From: Prostheceraeus crozeri | Taxonomy: Eukaryota; Platyhelminthes; Polycladida; Euryleptidae | NCBI GenBank assembly: GCA_907163375.1 | Contig: CAJQUW010009033.1 | Coordinates: forward strand, 1-64,000 | Length of the DNA: 64,000 nucleotides | Direction of reading: 5' to 3' | Part shown: positions 47,380-60,127 of the stretch, in pieces | Layout: each line of letters opens with the position of its first letter | How positions within the stretch are numbered: the stretch's first letter is position 1 | Translations under genes and position numbers: made by a program | Notes under the pieces: model-generated | What the model was told of the DNA's origin: nothing | Seen by the model: only the letters and a program-made list of their open reading frames with translations | The model's database searches: none

Positions 47380-50300
47380 GTCCCCATCGGAAACCTGTTC
47401 ACACACCTCTTGAAAGTATCAAGATTGTATTGGTCAGGGAAAGTGGTCTGGGGAGGTGGATTCCAAAACTGTGTCGTGCAAACAAAATAGCATTTCGAGC
47501 GACTCACATTACATGTGGGTTCCAAACTCATTATAGCATGTGACTGCATTAGCTCTACGTGTGCCTCTGTACAAGATCTTAGGCCTGGGCACGCACTCAT
47601 TTACTGCAGAGCTGCTTCTACAGAAATATTATATATGTAGAAGATAGTGAGTGAAGCAAAACCCCGTCTGGCAGACAGTGCAGCGGTTGCAATTCGCTAG
47701 CGACTTTTTTCACCCATGAGATTCTTGACACGTTTCTCAATCCGTTCAAGGTTAAGCTGTTTGTAGGAAGCCGGCCCACAGATGACAACAATACTCCATC
47801 AGAGGACGAATAGTAGACATGTAAAGATAGCAGACAGTCCGTGGTAGAAGATAGCTGCTGGCACGATGGAGGCGTTGAGCTGTCTACCTGCTGATGGATT
47901 GAATGTACGGCTTCCATGACAAGTCCTCGGTAGTCGTAAATCCAAGGAAGCATATGGCATCTTGTTTTCTGATCCAATTGTCTAACATCTTATTGCTATG
48001 TTGATCATCATCTCCTTTAAGTCGTTGGTGCAGAATACTCTGAGTTTTTGAGGGATTGAAAGAAACAAGCCATTTGGCGCCCCATTTGAAGACCCAACGA
48101 AGGTCTTCATTAAGAATAAGAACGTCGCATAACCGCTGACGTTGCTGAGTGTTCTTCGCTAATGGCTCATTAGAATAGAAGTGTCGTATCACCTGCATGT
48201 ATCAACAGTTTACTCACGGCTGTCTGAGAGGTCATTGATGTACAGCAGAAAAAGAGTGGGTCCCAAAGTTGACCCTTGAGGAACTCCTGCATTGACAACC
48301 TTGGTGGAAGACTTTTGGCCATCTAGGGCGACAGATATCTGCCGGTCACTAAGGACATAAATAGGAAGTCTATGGAGTTGATGAACAGCTCCATAATACC
48401 TAATCTTCCTAAAGAGTCCCTGATGCTAGACTTTATCAAATTCATTGGAAATATCCGGCAACTGATTTCGTTTTGTCTGTCAATAACTTGACTCACATGT
48501 TTGATGACATACAAATGAAGATATGCAACTGATCGAGAGTGCCTGAAGATATACTGTTCTTCTATCTGAGTTTCGATGAAGTTAACAATATGTTGATTAA
48601 TGATTGCTTCAAGAATCTTGCCAGCAATTGGAAGAGAGGTGCTTGAAGACCGAAACCGTGATGCCATCTGGTCCACTAAACTTAGAGCCATCGAGACACG
48701 CGATGAACTTTTGACGTTTCAGACTGTGACTGGAGAAGGGCTCCTAAGTGCTTCATCGATGCGCATGGAAATTGGAAGATGGAATTCGACCTCCATCGTC
48801 CGATGTTGAATTCTTTATTCGTCTAATGATGAAACTCTTGGCACAGAAGCTCTGCTTCGTGTGCTGAGGATGTCGCCATCGAAGTACTGACTTCGTCATG
48901 ACGAAGTGCTGGGATGGAGAATTTGTTCCAACTGTTGACATTATTGTAATCCTCCAGAAGTCCTTAGGGCCACGATTATAGGTAGCAATAAATTTCCGTA
49001 CCTACAAAGCATAGCGACTTTTGGCCTGATGTTTGGTTTCCTTGCAATTTCTTGGTGCGGTCTTGTACAATTCAAGATTACCACCGGCACTGTCACGCTT
49101 GTACTTATGGAAATGGTGATCACACTGCCAGATGGCCGCTGCAGATTCTGATGTAAACCACGTTTGGGAGTGGGGCTTCATTTGGAAAGTTCGTCGAGAA
49201 ATGTAGGCCAACATCCCTACCTAATGCCACTCCGTAATTTCTTGCGCCGACATATGGCACTGAGAATCAGATTCTCAGCTTGAAGTGACTAAGAAAAGTG
49301 CGGAATTATTGATAAAAGCAGAAGAATTGATAAAGTTTTATGGAAAGGAGCTGACGGTGTTGCCACATGCACCCAATCGGCATTTTCACGCCAAACCCTA
49401 AAATTCACGCCAAATTTAAGCATTCCTTTTTTTGAAAGCACATTTTAAAAAAGAAGGAATATTTAAGCGATAAATTTGTGTGTCTAGGTTTCCGATTTCC
49501 ATTTGTAGCCATGCATGTAACAAGTTCAAATTATGATGAATTCAACTTTCACAGTCCCTTCGCCTTGTTTCAACCTAGAAGATTTAGAATTCCGGAAACT
49601 AGGCTTCCTGAAACTGAAGTTTTCAAGCTTCAATACCTCAACATCCTTAGTCCCATTTTTTAGCACTTTTCGACAAAATCTCGAGAATTATCCATTTCAG
49701 CCAAAATATCCAGAATTCCGTATAAATCCACTTTGAACTATTTGCTATTAGGCAAAATTTGAACCATCCACTTAAGGAATTGATTTACGAACTATTCGAT
49801 TAAAGTTTCAGTGTAAGCCTACATTTCTAGGTTTTTATAAACAATATTGATTATCATTTGTAAACTTCATTATTTGTTCGAAGAGGGAATGTTCAATGCT
49901 AGGCTTGTTCCTCGTTCAGTTGGGGCATGCACATCATGGACTTCACACTCGAAAGTCAGTATCTCAGAAAATATGAAATCTACGTATTGACATGTAGCAC
50001 TCCGCATGTAGAATGGTAGCACGAACATTTAGTTATCTGAATATGTAACTGCACTTCACTAAATGAATACATGTAATGTCACTTGTAAAATGTCTAAATA
50101 AATCGATGCTTTGAAAAATATTTCGGCAGTGTCAATGTTTGTTAATTTTAGGAATGAGCCGATAACATTTGATGTTGCACGTTAATTCATTATTAAGCAC
50201 ACTTGTCAAGATGCAACCCAAGGTTACCTGCCGCAAATTCATATGTTTTTTACGTGTCATGTGTGAATTTAAATTTTTTGATTGAATAGACTTGTAATAT

Positions 50301-51345
50301 TCTTCCAAGTCTGACGATAGCTGCAGATACGCTGTTGAAATATATCGCTATATGATAATCAACTAATCTAAAGTATCAATTACCATGGCTTCTATCCTAA
50401 ATTGACCAAATAAAGCGACACTGATTGAAACTGAAGTCGATCGATTGCAAAGGATCAAGAGTTCGAAAGTCAACAGTTTCCAAATGGAAATTAAGTTCTC
50501 ATTACTTGTGGAAACAATAAACCTCACAATTTGATACCACAAAAAATCTCACAAGATTCAAACTTTTCACGCATTCCACGTACAAATCGTGAAATTCATG
50601 CAGTGCGTGAAATTCACGCCCTTGCGGCAACACTGTGGTGTGGAGTACGATTATATGCCAGAAACTGTGATAACACAGTGATTAGACGGTTGAGGGGTCA
50701 AGCAATCTTGTGTGAAAAACAAGTTAGATTTGAGGTGAGAAACAGATCAAGGAGAAATCCAGTATCCCCCAGATCGGTGAAGCACTCTGCTAGGCAAGTG
50801 GCAATTTGACTGAGAGCAGAATCAATTTGAGAGAGCAGAATCATCGGCAACATGACGAGCAACATGGCACGAGAGTGCACAAGCCAGTCAACATTGTGCA
50901 CGTTGAAATTATCAAAAACGGCAACCTCAGCACTTCCTTGGACACTCTTAAAGAAGATAATCGATCTTATCAGAAACAGCATTGAAAACATCCGCATTTG
51001 GTTGATGGAGAGCGGTATGAGAGAAATAAAAGGAGACTTTTCTGCAGCGGCACAAGGAAGGCAGGATACTCGTGCCTTAGATCTTCTGAGTTATGAAGCC
51101 TTCTGAAGGGAAGGCTTATCTTGTTATAAGCTCCAAGACTTTTCAAGGTCCATTATCCCTTCGATCAAATATGTATCCATCAAGACCAACATCGCTTCAT
51201 GACACAATGGGTCCAACCTGCTTTCCGACGGGGCTAGAAGATGGTGTGCCTTCCCTTGGAGGAAGATGTTGATGTCGTCGTCATTGGACTTTAGTCCTCT
51301 TACGTTGTTGAAGCTGATCTTGAGCGAGGTTTCAAGCTTGACGAC
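47380..51345 (-). mobile_element. Decayed LINE (CR1/Jockey group) split by an hAT-like insertion
   Basis: Read on the minus strand: an apurinic endonuclease domain begins KISFNNVRGLKSNDDDINIF (about 51330-51270), continues with SESRLDPLCHEA and FDNFNVHNVDWLVHSRA (about 50900) and LLDLFLTSN (50730). After the insertion come the linker SQTWFTSESAAAI and NCKETKHQAKSRYAL (49160-49010), RT pieces (PIAGKILEAIINQHIVNFIE near 48640-48560, WLVSFNPSKTQSILH near 48070, CFLGFTTTEDLSWKPYI near 47960-47900) and the C-terminal QFWNPPPQTTFPDQYNLDTF near 47430. The order is the standard EN-RT order. The frame shifts many times and parts of the RT core are eroded, so the copy is old. Confidence 0.82.
49355..50635. 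mobile_element. hAT-like non-autonomous element inside the LINE
   Basis: Terminal sequences CGGTGTTGCC (49355) and GGCAACACTG (50626-50635) are inverted and match the common hAT end CAGTGTTGCC. Subterminal TTCACGCC words repeat in inverted orientation on both sides. The 1.28-kb interior has no transposase I recognise. The LINE endonuclease lies on one side and its linker on the other. No clear 8-bp target duplication was found, so the exact edges are uncertain. Confidence 0.6.
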
Positions 51346-54300
51346 TTAACTACGCTTGTTGTGTGTCTTTCTCATTTTCATAATTTCTCAAATATCAATC
51401 AAGTAAACGAAGGTAACACCATACAAAAAAGTGATACAAGAAACTTTGAAGGCATCATAGGAACGTAAATAAAGGCAACATAGCCTTAATATGCGAAAAG
51501 GACACATCTAGGCACTTTTACGTTGCAAGAAGCTTGAAGAAATCCAAATGAGAACCTTTTTTGGAGCAACAATGGATAGAAGTCAGGAAGGCCACAGAGG
51601 AACCGGATGCAACTACACAGGCTTAACACTCCAGTAAAGTTACCCACTCATGTCCGTAGCAGTGGAAATGTAATGTCACTTTTCAAGAAATTGACCGGGC
51701 ATGCCTCGCAAAGCATTTACAGTGGGTTCGGGAACCTCAACTGCCTGGTGCCTGTACGCCGTGAATGCATTGGATTTATCACACCACCTTAGCCTACAGC
51801 ATATGGGGAAATGCGAAGGAGAACAGTGAAGGGAAGTTGGATGACAAATGAGCAAATGAGTTTCATGATACTCAAAACCATGATTTAACGAGACACATCT
51901 GATGACTATTCGGAGCGGTTTTAATTGGGACGGACGAGACCTACCATACATCCTATCTATCCGTTAAGGTGATACCTAAAGAAGCATAAACTTTAGACGA
52001 CTAAGTCTTCACTGTAGACATGATGGGATGAGGTCAAAAGCGATGGCAATTTCTCCGTTGATTCCCAACAGTAAATAACTAACAAAGTATAGAAGAAGAG
52101 AAAAACAACTTTCCATTTTTAAAGATACTCTATAAAAGCAAATTTTGAGGATTTCCAAAAATCGCCACCATGGATTGCCAGTGTGCTTCACTTCCAGTGC
52201 ATTGTTTGTTTCTCAATAAGCGCATGCTGCTCAAAAACTTCTTAAATGTCCTGAATGCCCAGTCTACATTAAATACCATAAATTATATTACTTTTCATGA
52301 AAACAAACGACAAATTTCCAGTAACAATTTAAAACTGAAATAACAACGCATATAATAAAACAAAATTGCAGATAACGAACCATTACAGATGGAAGCATTA
52401 GATAAAAGAAACTCCAGGCAATCAGTGGATGTCATAATTCAAAGATTCACATGAAGCTAGTCATGCAGAATGAAGTTTAAGAAAACTGATGGCTATTGAA
52501 TTCATTGAAGCTTGAACAGGTATATCCGTTCATTGAACTACGGATCAGATCATTGCTGCTTGCATGCGATACCACAGCTAGCTCAGGTGAGTCATCGTGA
52601 TGCAGATTCCAATGTTGGCAATGTTGAATCGTGGCCAATGACCGTGACGGAATACAAAGGTTGCAGAAATAGGCCTATTGTGGATATGAAACACTATAAA
52701 AACCTGTTTGGCTTCTACATGGTACGCATCAAGACACTGTCAGCAACATTATTTAAACAAGAAATGACATCATAGAGTAAGTCCCATGTGTTCCTGACTG
52801 ATCCCTTTAAACTCTCCAAGTCTGCAATGTCATCCAAGCAAAGTGCATGAAGATGCTTTTGCACAGACGTCTTCATAAAATGACTTGTACAACAAACCTA
52901 CATTGCCCGTTTTCCGCATTCCAGCATATTCAATCATGATGTCGTGCCAGGGGTTAAAATGTTTTTTGAACTAAATGTATTTGAAATTTGACCAATGGAG
53001 TGTTACAAACCTTCGCAGAATGTTAAGAAATTTCAAGGTAAATCTTCTGCACGTTAATACTGGCACATTTCTCATGGACATCAGGTCAATGATGCCAGCA
53101 ACATGCTTCCTTCACGTAAGTACTCATTTCTTGTATTGACTTTCTTTATATCGGTTGAATTACCTCAACTACCTGAATGGAAGTTTTCACACTAGCTCCT
53201 TTTTTTTCTCATAATTTCCATTCTCTAATTTGTTTCACTACTAGATTGATAGAGCGTTTTTAAATTATCGATATTCATCACCTGATCATTAAAAAAACAA
53301 ACAAGATAAGAACAACTATTTACAATAAATTGCAGTTTGCAGTGTGCAGTATGTAGTACATGATCGATGTTTTGATGCCTGCAAGACTTTCATTTAAATG
53401 CCATGCTGATTTCGCGTTTTGTCACGCCCTTGAATATGCAGCACGTATTGCAATTACAAGGGCACCGGTTTGGACTAAAATACACTGAGCAGGAAATTGA
53501 CAAGAATTTCCGACTCATCATCAATATTTCGAGCGATGTTTTATTGAGTGAATTCATTGAAGTAGATGGGCAGTGTCAGTGAGCACGACGAGAAAAGTGT
53601 CATATACATCCTTTTATATTTTTTTCGAAAATCGACCTAGGTAATTTAATTGTCCACGTGTAGGCTGTGATTTTTCAAAGGTGCAAGAAACTCGTTTTTG
53701 AAGCACGTTATTGGCGTTGTTGAATTGTTTTCACATACTCACGAGGGCAAAGCGAATCAGTGCAAACGAATCTTTCCGGTTTTTTGCTTTTCATGAACTT
53801 AATTTGATGAAACTTGAGAAAACGGCTTTAATGAAATTAAAAATTTAGGGTATTTGGGCAAGGGGATATTCTATGCACACCATAAAAATCGCCTAACATT
53901 GCTCACAATGTGTCGCACCATTATGGATTCACAACCTGTCTTATGGAGCTTGATTTGCTATCCGTCCCAGATAGACTTCATTCAACATTGCTCAATTGCC
54001 GCCCCTCTCAGACAAAAGCCGCCCATCATTGTTCTTTTGCCGTTCTATATTGGCTCGTAGTTTCCTATGCGATTTGAATTGCATAGATTCCCTCTCAAGC
54101 AAATATCACCTAGCATTGTTCTTTTCATCGACTTGTAGTAGATTCATGTCGATCCAATGAGTGTTCATTGTCATCCCCCCGCAGATGCATGTAGATGCGG
54201 TATCTCTCAACAATGACTGACTGAATTAGTGAATTCTAATCAATGAATTAGAATTGAATTAGTGAAATACTAAACCGGTATCGAATCGCTGCTTTCGATG

Positions 54301-54610
54301 CAATTTGACGGAAGTCTGATGCAATTTAAACTTGTGTTGGTGTCGATCATTATCATTTCTCCGGTCGAAGAAAAGCCTGATACAGATCTGACAACATTGC
54401 TATATCCGGTCTATGCCATGGTCTACCCAGCTATTGTAACAGCAGCTTCCTTATTGAAATACTAATATGGGCCCAGAAGGTTCTCATAACATAGATCATT
54501 TTAAGTGGCTGCTTTTATTTGAATATACATGCAGTTTCTAACGTGTTGTACCATGGGAGGGTAATCTTCTAACGATATGATTCTTTATTGTGTTCAAACA
54601 TACTTATTAT
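51346..54610. other. Unassigned sequence
   Basis: No recognised gene. The words CCTAACATTGCTC, TCAACATTGCTC, CCATCATTGTTC and CCTAGCATTGTTC occur at irregular spacing between 53892 and 54125, possibly a degenerate repeat. Short ORFs at 51607-51951 and 52512-52775 match nothing I know. Confidence 0.4.
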
Positions 54611-54621
54611 AAATTCATCGC

Positions 54622-54838
54622 TCAATTTTGAGTATCACAGTGACGATATTCAGGTTTTCGAGAACTTCCAAAAACTGTTAGGTGTAAAACATTTGCTAAC
54701 TGATGGAGTCCACCTGTACTTGTATCATTAATTTCCGCACTGTATGATAAATCGCCTCTAGCGTGGGTAGGCGAACGTGCGATCGCGCCTTCCTTGTCGA
54801 TCACTGTTTTTGATGTACGCCGCCTCTTATGTGGGCGG
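54622..54838 (-). CDS. Possible terminal exon of an unknown gene
   Basis: On the minus strand an open stretch follows a possible acceptor (CACATAAG at about 54820) and runs RRRTSKTVIDKEGAIARS to RKPEYRHCDTQN and a stop at 54622-54624, about 67 codons. It lies in a locally CpG-richer patch and has balanced amino-acid use, unlike most short ORFs nearby. I recognise no family. Chance is a real alternative. Confidence 0.25.
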
Positions 54839-54941
54839 GTTTTTTATTCTCTGGCTTTTACCCTTTGATAACACAACTAACTAAGAAGTCTGATGCGTAT
54901 GACGAGATTTGTTCTCTCTCTTCCTGAACCGGGTACCTTAG

Positions 54942-55136
54942 TTTCAAGTGACTAAATTCAAGTTTAATCTAACAGATAGGGAAGACGCGATTTTAAATCG
55001 AAAAGATTCGCGCCAAAAACTTCATTACCAAGTTATTCTATGCTTGCTAAATACCGCGAGGCAAAGTTTTAAGTTACGGATCAAGTTGTCTGCAAGTTCG
55101 CTGTCTAGCAGTTTAGCTGTCTCCTGGATAGTTTAA
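54942..55136 (+). CDS. Short ORF with a faint DUF4158-like look
   Basis: A roughly 62-codon open stretch reads KFKFNLTDREDAILNRKDSR then QKLHYQVILCLLNTARQSF. The pattern F-x-LT-x2-E-x2-I, a basic stretch and a hydrophobic helix with a terminal aromatic resembles the N-terminus of bacterial Tn3-family transposases (DUF4158). No further domain follows. The resemblance is from memory and weak. The stretch could be chance. Confidence 0.2.
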   Translation, partial: FQVTKFKFNLTDREDAILNRKDSRQKLHYQVILCLLNTARQSFKLRIKLSASSLSSSLAVSWIV

Positions 55137-57261
55137 TATAGGTTGGAATACTTTCTGATTTGATGACCTATTATGAATGCAACAAAGTCCTTTCTTCCAT
55201 TATATTTGATGCGACGACGGTAAATGAGAAGATTTTTATTTTGCATATTTTGCATCATTTAATAGAACTGAACGAAATGTGTTTTGACGAATATTATGAC
55301 GTCTGTTAGTAGGCCCAGTTTTGCAAGTGAATTTGTGAATGAAGAACAACTTTACAGTATTGATCATGGCCTCGCTTGAATCTCAAGGGTGTAAACTTCA
55401 AGTGATATGCATTGAAAACAAAATTATGCATTAAAGAGTAAATGTAATTCATGAGAGCGACAGGCAGCTGGTTCATTCAGTCACAAAATTATGCTCCTGC
55501 CAGGAAATTCTTGTGAAGGCATTCGATGATCAATTTATCAGAAATTTTATCTGATTGTGTGATATAGTGTTCAATTATTATTGTTGAAATTGTTGAAATT
55601 ATGTTTTGAAGAATCCATTCATTGCATCCTTCGTATCCATCTGTCTTTGCTTAGAACACTTGTTTTACAACACTGATTTGTTGTAATTTCTTATGATTGT
55701 GTTTTGCATGTATTTTTGAGGTCTGTACTTCGAGACACCTTTGAGCCAATTTACGCTTTTATTTCTGATTGACAGCTGTTTTTGAAGATATTTTTTCGAT
55801 ACAAATACTGGTATATTGAGCTAATTAGGTCACACCATCCTAGATACATGCACATGAATTTGCACTGAATCGAGTATCAATCTACCTTGTGGATCGATCT
55901 TTGACAAGGATAACTTCGTCGTTTTGAATTTTTTTCATTTCTATGACTGTCGTGTTCATTCCACAAATTTTCCAGTCAGTTTCGTGAAAGACATGAAGAT
56001 CTTACATTTGAAATTTGTGATAGCGAAGTACATAAGCATAATTAGTGAAATATGCTAACATTCCTTCTGGCACCACTTAGCCCTCTTTCGAAGCTCATGC
56101 GTACTGTAATAGATTTTTATCAAATTTTTGATGAAATAGTCGAAACGGTTCCACCACACGAAAAAGAAATTTAGAGGACAAACGCAAAATTTGAGAAAAC
56201 CTTGGATGCGACGACTGCAAATCAGGTTGCGATACGAATTGGACATTGTAGCGCAAAGCTGTGATGCTAAAAATGTGAACGCAAGCTATTATCCGTATTA
56301 GGTACAAAGTTCCAAACAGAAAAGTAGAATCACACCTTTGGATTTCATTTCAAATATTAACGTCAATCACAGGAAGTTGGTCAACCACATCAGACAGTGG
56401 TTGATATACTAGCGAGTTATCAGTAGAAGACGGCATTTCAGACTAAGCGAGGTCAGCAGTTGAATTCTTGGAAAGATGACACAATGTCTATTAGCTATAA
56501 TAACGCCATCCATGCACTCTATTACATTGACGACTCACTCGTTTTATAAAAATCAAAACATCAAATATTTGCATCTATTGCAAGAAGGTCCATATCCCAT
56601 ATCAGGCCTATCTACTAATTCTTGATTTTCCATGAATTTCAAACATTCAGCAGCACTCGGTATTTATTTTATCTACGAAATACCAGCATTTATGCCATAG
56701 CGCGTGAATAATATGGCAACTGCTACAAATGTCCGACTTCTGGAAAATCGATAAAAGTAGTTAAGTTCCATTGCAAATGGGGGCTTGGGACTGACGAATC
56801 CAGTCATTTCCGCAAAGAGAGGGTTTGAAGCATCATTAGCCATTGCTGAATCTCTTGCAAAGATGATGCGCGAACAAAGCCAATCATTACACAATTTTGA
56901 AAAAGAAAACAGGATGAAACGATTAAGAAAATGAAAAGTAAAAAAAATTGAAGGAAGAAGTAAACCACATAATCTCTACTTCGACTGACGACACTAAGAA
57001 GACATTATTATTAAAACGTTATACGCTAACCAATAGGTCAAATACATAGGGTTAATTAGTTTAAACTCTATCAAGTACTCTACCCTCTAAGCAATTTATA
57101 TTATTGTTTAAACATAGTTAAACATTGTTGTTATGTTTCATAAACAAAAGTAAAAGTGCAAATTGCTGGCTTTCAGCCTTACCGATAAAGCACCTTGGAT
57201 ATTCTCTTGAACAAAGTTGAATTTATTAATGTAATCAGAATGCGCTACAATTGGCCAATTT
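55137..57261. other. Unassigned sequence
   Basis: 2.1 kb without recognisable genes or repeats. Minus-strand ORFs at 56055-56307 and 56673-56894 have no recognisable content. Confidence 0.45.
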
Positions 57262-57841
57262 CCAATATCTCATCGGCATGTGTGTGGAGCACGAAATTAC
57301 CTCAATCATGTTTTAAATTGCAAAAAGGGAGGTTATGTATGTTTGCGCCACAACATCGTGCGCGATGATGAAATTGAGCTAATAAACGAAGTATGCAGAG
57401 ATGTACAAGCTGAGCCATGCCTTATATAATTTTTTAGCTTCTCACGATCTACTGGGCAGTATTATGCGAGTAAAATTTGACAAGCCCCAGTACCATAAAA
57501 TTAATGATCCTCAAAGTGAACGGCAAGCAACACCAGTGAAAAATGATGCTTTTGTCCAAACTGGAAATCATGATATGACAAGATCAGATATATCAGCCAG
57601 CAGAGGTGTATGGGGGAATATGACAAAAACATTTTTTGATGCACGAATTGCGAATCCTCACTCAGCAACATACGAAAATAAAAATTTGGATCAAATCATG
57701 CTACAACATGAAACAGAAAAAAAGAAAAGGTATGAAGATCGAATCCGAAATGTCGAAAAACGTACATTTACTCCACTTATTTACACGACACGTGCATTTG
57801 GGCCACAAACAACAATATTCCATAAGTGTCCTGCATCATAG
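57262..57841 (+). mobile_element. Retroelement C-terminal nuclease-like fragment
   Basis: The first part, in another frame, reads LNHVLNCKKGGYVCLRHN and IELINEVCRDVQAEP (57300-57412). The ORF at 57401-57841 continues with TRSDISASRGVW, KTFFDARIANPHSA, ETEKKKRYEDRIRNVEKRTF and TPLIYTT. Together these match the C-terminal domain of a retroelement protein widespread in fish and cnidarians (family pattern HALxCxKGG, RxDIxAxGFW, AFFDVRVFNP, EKKRxYxxR, VExxxFTPLV). The FFDxR core looks like a PD-(D/E)xK nuclease. It is a broken fragment with no RT nearby. I do not assign a clade name. Confidence 0.65.
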
Positions 57842-58521
57842 TAAATAAACATCAAGAAAGATGTGTGGATGTTATATCACATCCGAAGAAATGTCAGCTT
57901 TGCTATACTCAAAAGCACAGTCATACCAGTGCGAGGATACTGGGGTTCCCCAAAAATAGAATGTCCGTTATCGGAAATTTCTTTTAATTTCATTCCAAAA
58001 GTTGACCAATATGACCATTTCTAATCCCCATTCTTTTATAAAAAGTCCTTCGCGTGACATTTTTATCCTACATTATGTATCTGGCGAACTGATCGACGTG
58101 TGCACCAATGTCAGCATTGATGATAGAACTCCAGCACAAGGATCTGGCCAAAGACTCATATTGGCAGCATTGCACTTCAGTTGGCAGAAGAGATGGGGAT
58201 TTGGTCATTCAGTGAAATGTCTGAAGTGGCCCTGAGAAGTGTTATTTTTGCCTCCCGTTAGACTGGCATGTTTTTTTTAAATGAATAACACTTTGCTTAT
58301 TTTCGTTTATCAATAATTACCTTAGCATATTTGAATTTTAGGTCCTTGATAGCAAGAAGTTTTTTCTGAACTGATGAGTGATTTACAATGGCAATATTAC
58401 CGTACGCAAAGCAATTTCTAAATTATCGTAGAGCAACAAAATATTGCGTAATCTTACATTTCTTTCACGGTCCGTCAAATGATGAAACCCAGCGCTCTCT
58501 GTAGCCTCAAATTTTACTAGC

Positions 58522-58606
58522 GCTAGATGATCAATTAAAGTTTCTTTCATTTTTCAACAGTTTCATGTTTCTGCACTATCTGGGTGACATAAGTCTACCA
58601 ACAGGT
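58522..58606 (+). repeat. 85-bp direct repeat, copy 1
   Basis: Shares TTTCTTTCATTTTTCAACAG and CATAAGTCTACCAACAGGT with the copy at 59861-59944 at about 85 percent identity by eye. The first shared block looks like a polypyrimidine tract plus AG, and the end is followed by GT, so each copy resembles a mini-exon of 43 or 44 nt. Confidence 0.75.
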
Positions 58607-59860
58607 CGCATGCATCTTTTCCTATGCTTGTGAAATAGTAATTAACTATGCCGTCTTCTTGTAAATCTTTGTTGATTTGACGATGTAATTTAAATCCTCG
58701 ATGCCTATTGTGTATGCCTTGAACTTTCTCTATTTCTCGAGTTTCGATACCTTAAATTGAACCTGCCATTTCCTGCTTTTGCTCGCGAAGCCAATTTTTT
58801 AATTGCAGATATTATTGTTCGAATTCGTAGCATTTGAAAATATCTTGCAAGCATTTTAATGCGCTATAATTCAGTAATCTTATCTTCTTGAATGAAGTTG
58901 ATTTTAAGGGAGATAAAAATTTATGAAATGGCAAGTCAGCAGCAAGTAAGTAATAGAGTACAGCACTGCAAGATCACATAAAGTCTGTATATATATAAAG
59001 TCGCATAATAACGTTCCTGATTAGCTCACCCCATAGACTTATTATTTCTTTAACAATTAAATAAATAGGAAGAGCAACTTTAACAGGAGATCATGTTCCG
59101 TCTGTCGGCAATCAGACTTCATATTTCGATCATCTTGCATTTGATAGCAACGCGCTAGTTAATGCACAATTATACTATTCATTTACATTGGTTTTAATTA
59201 ACCAGATGCTGGCAACGTTTCCATCAATTTTATGATAAAGCCTGGTTCTGTTCATTTTTGTGAATTTCTCTTATCATGTCTGTCATTCCTATTTTCCCTG
59301 GAGCAATGTACTACCAAATTCAAGCCATATTGCATTATCTATTGTAACTGTGATGCTTAATTCAACACTCCGTACAAAGTGCAGCAGGCTCTTACGCGTT
59401 AGTCACATTTAAAGTGGAGCCTACTTGAATAGAGAAATGGTTTTCGGACAAATGACAATCAAAATACTAAGCGTGCATTTTTGTGGTAAATTTCGGTAAT
59501 TAAACTGTAGTTAATAAAAATTCATTTTTCGAAAGCCGAAATTTCGTCCGGTACACCACTTATCACATTTAGGGTGACAGTATGATTGAATGCATGTTTT
59601 GGTCATGCAATCGTTTATCGGACATGGAATAAGCAAGATTTTCCTAAGATATTGTGCACGCGAAGATTCATGCAACATGACATTCTTACCTTAAATAATT
59701 CAGTTTTGACGAAGTATGTCATTCTATATCTGTAGATTGATCACGAATCATCATTTCAGTCACAGTGTCACCATGAAAATAATTTGTGATCTACTTAAAG
59801 GAAATTCGGTTAATGCATGTACTCATTATTATGCACTATTTAGTACAATAATTAAGTGGA

Positions 59861-59944
59861 GCTAGGTGGTCAATTAAAATTTCTTTCATTTTTCAACAGT
59901 TGATGTTTCAACATCATTTGGGTAACATAAGTCTACCAACAGGT
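59861..59944 (+). repeat. 85-bp direct repeat, copy 2
   Basis: Counterpart of 58522-58606. The exon-like interior is 59900-59942 with the better donor (GTATGC). In one frame both interiors are open and similar (MFQHHLGNISLPTG here, MFLHYLGDISLPTG in copy 1). Confidence 0.75.
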
Positions 59945-60127
59945 ATGCACAGCTGTTCTGATTTCATAGTTACTTTGTGTTGCCCTATTCTGCAGAATCA
60001 TGACTATTCAATCTCTCATGCGTATTGGATGATTTTTTCATTTTAGAAATTTTTGCGTGGGAGATAAAGTGACCAAACCTTCAATGTGATATTGTAGGCC
60101 TACGGAAGGCAGGTATAAAAGGCATTT

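Larger units (their letters stand above)
57842..60127. other. Unassigned sequence with one 85-bp direct repeat pair
   Basis: Apart from the repeat pair at 58522 and 59861, no gene or element was recognised. Confidence 0.45.
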
